Of a stretch of DNA of 19,953 nt, positions 14,200-19,953 are shown piece after piece. The position numbers and the translations under genes were made by a program. Positions within the stretch are counted from its first letter, which is position 1. Each line of letters begins with the position of its first letter. Source of the DNA: Bacteroidales bacterium UBA1216 (GTDB lineage Bacteria > Bacteroidota > Bacteroidia > Bacteroidales > Paludibacteraceae); the NCBI GenBank assembly GCA_002309255.1, contig DBXI01000068.1, forward strand, positions 1 to 19,953. Direction: 5' to 3'. The notes below the pieces were generated by a model. It searched no databases and had not been told where the DNA came from. It saw nothing but the letters and a program-made list of their open reading frames with translations.

Positions 14200-14232
14200 A
14201 AAAAACAATCAACCAACAAAAAATAAACAAGT

Positions 14233-15375
14233 ATGAAGAAGCATTTACTCGCCATAGCCTGCATCTTGCTTAGCGCAGGCGTGATGGCACAAGATGAGAC
14301 CAAAGAGATCGTCACCGCTGATGCGGAGGCCGGCAAGGTTGCCACTGAGGAGCTGCAGAAAGCTCCGAAGGAGAACAACTGGAAGTTTGACGGCACTGTA
14401 GGTCTGAACGCAGCCGCCACAGGTCTGGTTAACTGGGCAGCCGGTGGTAACAACAACGTGAACGGACTGGCTTATGCCAAGCTGCACCTGCTGTACAAGA
14501 AGGACGCCATCGCTTGGGAGACCAACTTCGACACCGATTTTGGTATGACATGGATCAACCAGGACTATGACGCTCTGCAGAAGTCGAGCGACAACATCAA
14601 GCTGGCTACGAAGTTCGGCTGGGAGTTCAAGGAGACTTGGTACCTGACCGTTTTGGGTAGTTTCCAGAGCCAGTACGCGCTGGGTCGTAACTACAACGGC
14701 GGCATTGACTATGATAACATCATCTCCAAGTGGCTGGCTCCGTCGAACACCGATATATCGGTCGGTATTGACTGGAAGAAGAGCGTGAACGGTGCTGACT
14801 TCTCGATCTATCTGTCACCGATAGCAGGACGTATCTCCACCGCTTACACGGGCAAGGCTTGGAATGAGAAGTACACGCGCGAGGCGTGGGAGGCTAATAA
14901 CCCCGGTGGCACATGGGATGCATCGGTCTTTGAGGCAGAGAAGGCTGCTCATGCTGATTTGGCTTCGCAACTCAAGGATGCTAATGGTGTTTCGTACTTT
15001 GACGCTAATGGTGACAAGCAGTTTGACCGCAACGCACGTGCCGAGCTCGGTTTGAGCTTCAAGGGTGCTATCGCATACAAGTACAACGACCTCACACTGG
15101 GCACCACGCTCACTCTATTCACCCCGTATAAGGGCAAGGGCTATGATATCGTTGACCCCTACTTCAAGTACTCGAACATGAACCGTCAGTTTGGTAACTT
15201 CGATGTGGACTGGGATGTAGCGCTGAGTTATCAGTTCCTCAAGTGCCTGCAAGTAACGCTGCAGACGAACCTTAAGTACTATCCCGGCACGCTGATCGCC
15301 GACAAGAACGGCGTTGTTAAAGAGCGCGTACAGTTCAAGGGCGTACTCGGACTGGGCGTAGGATACAGCTTCTAA
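14233..15375 (+). CDS. DUF3078 envelope protein
   Basis: This 380-residue exported protein has an N-terminal signal peptide (about 1-19, ending GVMAQ). After a short acidic linker comes the DUF3078 pattern: NNWKFDGTVGLNAAATGLVN followed by WAAGGNNNVNG. Alternating aromatic and polar strands run through the rest, ending in a C-terminal aromatic residue (GLGVGYSF). This pattern points to an outer-membrane beta-barrel or barrel-associated protein. The family is common in Bacteroidota and its function is not known. An insert of about 65 residues (around 215-275), rich in Ala, Glu and Asp, interrupts the strand pattern. The gene for a small coiled-coil protein begins 5 bases after its stop. Confidence 0.85.
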   Translation: MKKHLLAIACILLSAGVMAQDETKEIVTADAEAGKVATEELQKAPKENNWKFDGTVGLNAAATGLVNWAAGGNNNVNGLAYAKLHLLYKKDAIAWETNFDTDFGMTWINQDYDALQKSSDNIKLATKFGWEFKETWYLTVLGSFQSQYALGRNYNGGIDYDNIISKWLAPSNTDISVGIDWKKSVNGADFSIYLSPIAGRISTAYTGKAWNEKYTREAWEANNPGGTWDASVFEAEKAAHADLASQLKDANGVSYFDANGDKQFDRNARAELGLSFKGAIAYKYNDLTLGTTLTLFTPYKGKGYDIVDPYFKYSNMNRQFGNFDVDWDVALSYQFLKCLQVTLQTNLKYYPGTLIADKNGVVKERVQFKGVLGLGVGYSF

Positions 15376-15380
15376 ACATC

Positions 15381-15659
15381 GTGGAGTATTTGCAGCAGAT
15401 AGAGCAGAACGTGTCACGTCTCGTAGCCGCTTACGAGCAGGCGAGGCGTGACAACGCTGCCCTGCAAGCGGAGATCAAGCAGAAGGATGACGAACTGTTT
15501 AACCTCCGTAGCGAGATCAAGCAGACGCAGACCGAGCTCCGAAACCTGCAGATAGCACACGCACTAATAGTAGATTCACCGCAACGAACAAAAGCAAAAA
15601 AACACATCCGGTCCATCATGGCCGACATCGACCGAACAATTGATGTGCTGAAACGATAG
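15381..15659 (+). CDS. Small coiled-coil protein upstream of zapA
   Basis: This 92-residue, highly charged protein starts with GTG. It is predicted to be a continuous coiled coil over residues 1-58 (heptad-like QQIEQNVSRLVAAYEQARRD and onward). A short basic C-terminal helix then includes AKKHIRSIMADIDRTIDVLK. It has no membrane segment or cysteines. Small coiled-coil genes of this kind commonly precede zapA in Bacteroidota. By size, shape and position it may be a ZapB-like partner that bundles or positions ZapA/FtsZ, but there is no sequence proof of homology to ZapB. The GTG at 15381 is favoured because no in-frame ATG lies near the beginning of the coil. Confidence 0.75.
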   Translation: MEYLQQIEQNVSRLVAAYEQARRDNAALQAEIKQKDDELFNLRSEIKQTQTELRNLQIAHALIVDSPQRTKAKKHIRSIMADIDRTIDVLKR

Positions 15660-15694
15660 ATTTGAAGATTCAAAGATTTACATATTTGAAGATT
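15655..15694 (+). repeat. Octamer array forming the zapA leader
   Basis: The consecutive 8-base units are GATAGATT (15655-15662), TGAAGATT, CAAAGATT, TACATATT and TGAAGATT (15687-15694). All end in ATT, and the last base is directly before the zapA ATG. TGAAGATT and CAAAGATT are the reverse complements of units in the exbD leader. Confidence 0.75.
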
Positions 15695-16027
15695 ATGGCA
15701 GAGCAGACTCCAAGCACAATAACCATCACCCTACAGTTGGGTGACCACACCATGCGCTTTCCAGTGGCTTGGAACGAGGAAAAATATTACCGCGATGCCG
15801 CTGCTCACCTCAACAAGCGCTTTCAGTATTACAGTTCGGGAATGAAAAACAAATCCGCGGAGCAGATCTGGGTATACGTGGCTCTGGAGGCTGCAGTCAA
15901 CCTGCAGCGTGAGGACGCACGCTACGACATTCAGCCCGTCATGCAACGCATCAACACCATCAACCAAACAATACTTAGCGCGCTCGCAAATGCCGATAGC
16001 GCCTCTAACACAAACGAACAACTATGA
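15695..16027 (+). CDS. zapA: Cell division protein ZapA
   Basis: ZapA binds FtsZ and cross-links its filaments in the division ring. The 110-residue protein has the family layout: an N-terminal beta segment (STITITLQLGDHTMRFPV), a short YRDAAAHLNKRFQYY helix, and a long C-terminal helix containing IWVYVALEAAVNLQRE that forms the coiled-coil tetramer. The ATG at 15695 is chosen over an upstream in-frame TTG at 15662, which lies within the repeat array. Its stop overlaps the rny start (ATGA), so translation of the two is coupled. Confidence 0.88.
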   Translation: MAEQTPSTITITLQLGDHTMRFPVAWNEEKYYRDAAAHLNKRFQYYSSGMKNKSAEQIWVYVALEAAVNLQREDARYDIQPVMQRINTINQTILSALANADSASNTNEQL

Positions 16028-17553
16028 CCCCAACAGTGACTATACAGATTGCAGTAGGTGCGTTCTTTTTAGGAGGCATCATCTGCTTCATCATATGCCG
16101 TTATGCCAAGAACGGACTATTCCAAAAAGCCCTCGAAGAGGCTGAGATCATCAAGAAGAACAAGATCGTAGAGGCCAAGGAGAAGTTCATCGCCCTGAAG
16201 ACCGAGCACGAGAACATGGTTCGCCAGCAGGAGCAGAAGCGCCAGCAGGCCGACCAGCGTCTGCAGCAGCGCGAGCAGCAACTCAACCAACGCCAAGGTG
16301 ATCTACAGCGCCAGCAAAACGAACTCAAAGGCCGCACGGCACAGATAGAGAAACAGCAGCAGGCCATCGACTACAAGACCGCCGAGACAGACAAACTGCA
16401 CCTGCAAGCGCAGCAGCAACTGGAGGCTATATCCGGCATGTCGGCTGTCGAAGCAAAGAAGCAGTTGGTGGAGAGCCTAAAGGATGAGGCACGCACCGAA
16501 GCACTTGCGTTCATCAACGAGACGATGGACGAAGCACGACTCAACGCTACCCTGGAGGCAAAGAAAGTGATCATCAAAACCATCCAGCGCGTAGCATCTG
16601 AGGCTACGGTGGAGAACGCCGTGAGCATCTTCCGCATCGAGAACGACGAGGTCAAAGGACGCATCATCGGTCGTGAGGGGCGCAACATCCGCGCCCTGGA
16701 AGCCGCCACGGGCGTAGAGATCGTAGTGGATGATACGCCGGAGTGCATCACCCTGTCTGCCTATGATCCCGTGCGCCGCGAGATAGCTCGACTTAGTCTG
16801 CACCAACTCGTTCAGGACGGACGAATACACCCCGCACGCATCGAGGAGGTTGTGGCCAAGGTCACCGAGCAGATCGAGGACGAGATCAACGAGATAGGCA
16901 AACGAACCACCATCGATATGGGTATACATGGTTTGCATCCTGAGCTGATCCGACTCATCGGTAAGATGAAGTACCGCTCGTCCTACGGCCAGAACCTGCT
17001 GCAGCACTCGCGCGAGACGGCTAACCTCTGTGCCACCATGGCTGCCGAACTCGGGCTGAACCCGAAGACCGCACGCCGAGCAGGTCTGCTGCACGATATA
17101 GGTAAAGTGGCCGACGAAGACTACGAGCTGCCGCATGCCGAGGTGGGCATGAAACTGTGCGAGAAGTTCGGAGAGAAACCTGAGATTTGCAACGCCGTGG
17201 GTTCGCACCACGAAGAGATTGAGATGGAGACACTCATCGCACCTATCGTGCAAGCGTGCGACGCTATATCCGGTGCACGTCCGGGCGCGCGTCGCGAGAT
17301 AGTCGAGACCTACATCAAGCGACTCAACGACATGGAGAACATAGCTATGAACTACCCCGGAGTGATCAAGACCTACGCCCTGCAGGCCGGACGCGAACTG
17401 CGCGTCATCGTAGGAGCTGACAAGATCAGCGACAAGGACACCGAGCTGCTCTCCTACGACATCGCCAAGAAGATCCAGGACGAGATGACCTACCCCGGGC
17501 AGGTGAAGATAACCGTCATCCGAGAGACACGTGCTATCTCATATGCCAAGTAA
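16024..17553 (+). CDS. rny: Ribonuclease Y
   Basis: RNase Y is a membrane-anchored endoribonuclease that starts mRNA decay. The 509-residue protein has the complete domain order: an N-terminal membrane helix (about 6-27) and a long Gln/Arg/Glu-rich coiled coil (about 35-165). A KH domain follows with the GREG loop at 216-219 (VKGRIIGREGRNIRALE). The HD domain has His328 in LQHSRE, the HD pair His357-Asp358 in GLLHDIGK, and SHHEE. The C-terminal domain ends in VKITVIRETRAISYAK. Length and motifs are normal. It overlaps zapA by 4 bases, and the DUF349 gene follows behind an octamer array. Confidence 0.97.
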   Translation: MTPTVTIQIAVGAFFLGGIICFIICRYAKNGLFQKALEEAEIIKKNKIVEAKEKFIALKTEHENMVRQQEQKRQQADQRLQQREQQLNQRQGDLQRQQNELKGRTAQIEKQQQAIDYKTAETDKLHLQAQQQLEAISGMSAVEAKKQLVESLKDEARTEALAFINETMDEARLNATLEAKKVIIKTIQRVASEATVENAVSIFRIENDEVKGRIIGREGRNIRALEAATGVEIVVDDTPECITLSAYDPVRREIARLSLHQLVQDGRIHPARIEEVVAKVTEQIEDEINEIGKRTTIDMGIHGLHPELIRLIGKMKYRSSYGQNLLQHSRETANLCATMAAELGLNPKTARRAGLLHDIGKVADEDYELPHAEVGMKLCEKFGEKPEICNAVGSHHEEIEMETLIAPIVQACDAISGARPGARREIVETYIKRLNDMENIAMNYPGVIKTYALQAGRELRVIVGADKISDKDTELLSYDIAKKIQDEMTYPGQVKITVIRETRAISYAK

Positions 17554-17560
17554 CCCACAG

Positions 17561-17607
17561 CTTAACAACTTAACAGTTTAACAGCTTAACAATTTAACGA
17601 CTTAACG
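17561..17607 (+). repeat. Six-copy octamer array before the DUF349 gene
   Basis: The units are CTTAACAA, CTTAACAG, TTTAACAG, CTTAACAA, TTTAACGA and CTTAACG, consensus YTTAACRR, in perfect 8-base register. It starts 7 bases after the rny stop and ends about 20 bases before the DUF349 ATG at 17628. No inverted-repeat structure is evident. Confidence 0.88.
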
Positions 17608-17627
17608 TGCTAAGCACCAATACGAAT

Positions 17628-19097
17628 ATGGAAAACGAGAAACTTACAATCGTAGAAGAACTGCGCACCTTACTCAGCGAAGGTGACATAACCGCTATCA
17701 AAGAGCAAGTCAGTGATCTGAAGAACCGCTTCTACCGCCTGGTGCACCAGGAGCAGGAAGCTCTGCGCAAGGCTGCCGAGGAGGCTGGCGAGGCGTTTGA
17801 ACCCGTAGCCGATGAGGTGGAACAGACCCTCAAGCAGTTGCTCAACGACTACAAGGTGCGCCGCGAGGAGCTGATCAAGAAGCAAGCCGCCGAGCAGGAG
17901 CAGAACCTGTTGCGCAAGGAGAACATCGTAGCACAGATGAAGGAGCTCGCCAACCCCGAGACTGCCGACGTGATGGCCGACCTGAAGAAGATGCGCGACC
18001 TGCAAGCTGAGTGGAAGTCCATCGGACAAGTGCCCGCAACAAAGGTGCAGGAGCTATGGCGACAGTACAACCTCTATCAGGAGCAGTTCTACGATCTGGT
18101 GAAGATCAACATCGAGCTGCGCGATTTGGACTTCAAGCGTAACCTGGAACTCAAGACCGCATTGTGCGAGAAAGCCGAGGCGCTGGACAAGAACAACAAC
18201 ATCGTTGAGGCCAACCGCCAGTTGCAGCAGCTGCACAACGAGTGGGCGGAGATAGGTCCTGTAGCACGCGAGGAGCGTGAGGCACTTTGGGAACGCTTCA
18301 AGGCGGCCTCCACTGTTATAAACAAGAAACATCAGGCGTACTTCGACGCTCTCCATCTGCGCGAGGAGGAGAACCTACAGAAGAAGCAGGCACTCATCGA
18401 ACGGCTGAAGGAGATCGACCTCGACAAACTCAAGTCGAACAAGGCGTGGGACGAGGCGTCTCAGACTGTGCAGACCATCCAGCAGGAGTGGCGCACTATA
18501 GGTTTTGCACCGAAGAAGTTCAACCAGTCGATCTACGACGAGTATCGCGCAATGTGCGAGCAGTTCTTCAAGGCTAAGGCTGCGTTCTACAAATCCACAC
18601 GCGACATGTTCGCTGAGAACTTACGTCTTAAACGCGAGCTGCTCGCCAAGGCTGAGGAACTGAAGGACAGCCAGGAGTGGCAGGAGACAACACAGAAGTT
18701 CGTCGAGTTGCAGAACGAGTGGAAGAAAGTAGGCCCCGTGGCACGCAAGTACTCCGACGACATTTGGAAACAGTTCACTGCAGCCTGCGATGCTTTCTTC
18801 GAGGCCAAACGCGAGGCGACCAAGCAGGAACGCGAAGCATTCAAGCAGCGTCGTGAGAAAGCTTCGGAGAAGTGGCACAAGGGCATTGAGAACATGACCG
18901 ACCGCAACCGACTGCTCCGAATCTATGAAGGACTCCAGGCCGAGATACGTACCGCCGAGAACAACATCCTGTTCTTCACATCCAAGACCGGTAACGCACT
19001 TGTCAGCGGACTGCAGAAGAAGATCGACGACTTGAAGAAGCAAGCCGAAGAAATAGAGAACAAGATCAACGCATTGGATAATGAGCAAGATAATTGA
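17628..19097 (+). CDS. DUF349 repeat protein
   Basis: This 489-residue, highly charged, mostly helical cytoplasmic protein is built from DUF349 repeats of about 80 residues. The repeat signature L-x-x-E-W-x-x-I/V-G occurs four times, near residues 124 (LQAEWKSIGQVP), 201 (LHNEWAEIGPVA), 283 (IQQEWRTIGFAP) and 360 (LQNEWKKVGPVA). Each is followed by a W/Y-x-x-F/Y helix. A basic C-terminal segment (NRLLRIYEGLQAEIRTAENN) ends it. The function of the family is not established. The ATG at 17628 is preferred to an in-frame GTG at 17607 that borders the octamer array. Its last 17 bases overlap ftsE, so the two are coupled. Confidence 0.88.
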   Translation: MENEKLTIVEELRTLLSEGDITAIKEQVSDLKNRFYRLVHQEQEALRKAAEEAGEAFEPVADEVEQTLKQLLNDYKVRREELIKKQAAEQEQNLLRKENIVAQMKELANPETADVMADLKKMRDLQAEWKSIGQVPATKVQELWRQYNLYQEQFYDLVKINIELRDLDFKRNLELKTALCEKAEALDKNNNIVEANRQLQQLHNEWAEIGPVAREEREALWERFKAASTVINKKHQAYFDALHLREEENLQKKQALIERLKEIDLDKLKSNKAWDEASQTVQTIQQEWRTIGFAPKKFNQSIYDEYRAMCEQFFKAKAAFYKSTRDMFAENLRLKRELLAKAEELKDSQEWQETTQKFVELQNEWKKVGPVARKYSDDIWKQFTAACDAFFEAKREATKQEREAFKQRREKASEKWHKGIENMTDRNRLLRIYEGLQAEIRTAENNILFFTSKTGNALVSGLQKKIDDLKKQAEEIENKINALDNEQDN

Positions 19098-19746
19098 ATA
19101 CCACAACGTTTCGATTCATCAGTCGGAACAAATTGTACTGCGTGACATTAATCTGGAGATAGGCGAGGGCGAGTTCGTCTACTTGCTCGGAAGAGTGGGG
19201 TCGGGTAAGTCATCGTTCATGAAAACGATGTACGGCGAACTGCCCATTGCCTCCGGCACAGCGCGTATCCTGGATTACAAGTTGGCTAACCTCAAGCGCA
19301 AGCAGGTGCCCTACCTGAGGCGTAAGCTGGGCGTCGTGTTCCAGGACTTCCAGCTGCTCACCGACCGCAACGTGGAGGAGAACCTATTGTTCGTGCTGCG
19401 CGCAACAGGATGGAAGGACAAGGGTGCCATGAAGTCGCACGTGATGGATGTGTTGGAGCAGGTAGGTATGTCCAACAAGGCGTACAAGATGCCATACCAG
19501 CTCTCCGGAGGTGAGCAGCAACGTGTGGTCATCGCACGCGCACTGCTGAACATGCCGTCGCTCATACTGGCCGACGAACCTACCGGTAACCTTGACCACG
19601 AGACAGGCAAGGAGATTATGGAGCTGCTGCACAGCATATCCAAGGCGGGAATAACCATCATCATGTCCACACACAACATCATTTGGCCCGAACAGTACCC
19701 CGGACGCAAACTCTACTTCGCAGCTGGAAAGATTAGTGAAGAATAA
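19081..19746 (+). CDS. ftsE: Cell division ATP-binding protein FtsE
   Basis: FtsE is the ATPase that pairs with FtsX at the division site. The 221-residue ABC protein is complete: Walker A GRVGSGKSS (37-45, Lys43), Q-loop Gln88 in VVFQDFQLL, signature LSGGEQQR (141-148), Walker B LILADEP with Glu166, D-loop and switch His198 in STHN. FQDFQLLTDRNVEENL is typical of FtsE rather than of LolD-type ABC proteins. The start overlaps the DUF349 gene by 17 bases. ftsX lies about 15.6 kb upstream on the same strand. After the stop the sequence turns A/T-rich and the rpsU promoter begins within 25 bases. Confidence 0.93.
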   Translation: MSKIIEYHNVSIHQSEQIVLRDINLEIGEGEFVYLLGRVGSGKSSFMKTMYGELPIASGTARILDYKLANLKRKQVPYLRRKLGVVFQDFQLLTDRNVEENLLFVLRATGWKDKGAMKSHVMDVLEQVGMSNKAYKMPYQLSGGEQQRVVIARALLNMPSLILADEPTGNLDHETGKEIMELLHSISKAGITIIMSTHNIIWPEQYPGRKLYFAAGKISEE

Positions 19747-19768
19747 TCCGCTGTTTTAGGCCGAAAGA

Positions 19769-19800
19769 TTTGCAAATGTCAGAAATATTTCTTACCTTTG
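19769..19800 (+). promoter_or_regulatory. Bacteroidota promoter of rpsU
   Basis: TTTG (19769-19772), a 20-base spacer and TACCTTTG (19793-19800) match the phylum consensus exactly. Transcription would begin near 19806, giving a leader of about 107 bases before rpsU, longer than other leaders with an identified promoter here. Confidence 0.88.
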
Positions 19801-19850
19801 CAATAGTGTTTTAAAAAGTTAATTTTGTTAATAAGTTAATTCTGTAACGC

Positions 19851-19870
19851 ATCGACCAAACTTGGTCGAT
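19851..19870 (+). promoter_or_regulatory. Hairpin in the rpsU leader
   Basis: ATCGACCA pairs perfectly with TGGTCGAT around AACT, an 8-bp stem or near-perfect 20-base palindrome. A competing 5-bp pairing, CGATC (19867-19871) with GATCG (19889-19893), would break its 3' arm, so two leader conformations are possible. No T tract follows, so it is not an intrinsic terminator. Confidence 0.55.
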
Positions 19871-19896
19871 CAAAAATCAACCATTAGAGATCGTGA

Positions 19897-19905
19897 AAGG
19901 AGGTG
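19897..19905 (+). promoter_or_regulatory. Near-perfect Shine-Dalgarno of rpsU
   Basis: AAGGAGGTG is complementary to nine bases of the usual 16S 3' end. It lies 9 bases (from GGAGG) before the ATG at 19913 and decides that start. A second ATG at 19908 opens a two-codon frame (Met-Gln-stop) whose TGA overlaps the rpsU ATG. Confidence 0.85.
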
Positions 19906-19912
19906 TAATGCA

Positions 19913-19953
19913 ATGATCATCGTACCCGTAAAGGAAGGCGAGAATATCGAGCG
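19913..19953 (+). CDS. rpsU: 30S ribosomal protein S21, 3' end beyond the window
   Basis: Only the first 13 complete codons are present: MIIVPVKEGENIE. This is the usual N-terminus of Bacteroidota bS21, a small basic protein of the 30S platform. In Bacteroidota ribosomes bS21 helps, with bS18 and bS6, to cover the anti-Shine-Dalgarno of 16S rRNA (established from Flavobacterium johnsoniae). The gene has its own promoter, a structured leader and an exceptionally strong Shine-Dalgarno. The identification rests on a short but characteristic N-terminus together with this leader. Confidence 0.88.
   Translation, partial: MIIVPVKEGENIE

Noticed and set aside
16477..17253. Long open frame on the minus strand opposite rny (258 codons)
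   Set aside because: It lies entirely within the well-supported rny gene, shows no recognisable domain, and has the composition expected from reading the complement of a GC-rich coding frame.
17561..17607. CRISPR array
   Set aside because: The units are 8 bases and directly adjacent, with no spacers, no 24-40-base direct repeats and no cas genes in the window.
19747..19912. Transfer RNA, 6S or another known non-coding RNA in the ftsE-rpsU gap
   Set aside because: No cloverleaf or known RNA core is visible; the gap is explained by a promoter, a leader hairpin and a Shine-Dalgarno.

Overview
The window looks like chromosomal DNA of a Bacteroidota bacterium, most likely order Bacteroidales. 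The evidence is the gliding/type IX secretion genes gldM and gldN, DUF3098 and DUF3078 genes found mainly in this phylum, promoters of the form TTTG-N20-TAnnTTTG, and leaders that are A-rich and mostly lack a Shine-Dalgarno sequence. The window is densely coded. No gap without a gene exceeds about 270 bases. I see no tRNA, rRNA, CRISPR array, insertion sequence or prophage gene.

Layout: (1) 1-2517, the end of a T9SS operon, with gldM (its start lies before the window) and gldN, closed by a hairpin terminator. (2) 2576-7213, a plus-strand run of ftsX, a DUF3098 membrane protein, uppP, truB, queA and ung. (3) 7214-8348, a minus-strand pair, folE and a SPOR-domain protein, converging on ung with abutting stop codons. 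(4) 8540-10657, a promoter, DUF177 (YceD-like), rpmF, an RsuA/RluB-type pseudouridine synthase with a long disordered N-terminus, and a terminator. (5) 10635-13524, a promoter that overlaps that terminator, then pdxJ and an exbB-exbD-tonB/tolA-like energy module. (6) 13639-15375, a DJ-1 family protein and a DUF3078 envelope protein. (7) 15381-19746, a small coiled-coil protein, zapA, rny, a four-repeat DUF349 protein and ftsE. (8) 19769-end, a promoter, a structured leader and the first codons of rpsU.

Most genes are housekeeping genes, weighted toward the envelope and cell division: FtsX and FtsE, the undecaprenyl-phosphate recycler UppP, a SPOR protein, ZapA, an ExbBD/TonB motor and T9SS core parts. 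A second theme is translation and RNA: TruB, QueA, the RluB-like enzyme, L32, S21 and RNase Y. ftsE and ftsX are not adjacent here but lie about 15.6 kb apart.

I found no unknown multi-gene system. The least-explained material is in the short gaps between genes. Several gaps hold short tandem arrays of 8-, 15- or 16-base words, and three of these end exactly at a start codon. Related words recur in different gaps and in both orientations, and in truB one array has run into the reading frame. A separate family built on AAAAGATTAAAGACC and GAAAGAGCAAAGATT recurs in four gaps. The rpsU leader has a near-perfect Shine-Dalgarno sequence, which is notable in this phylum because S21 itself takes part in masking the anti-Shine-Dalgarno.
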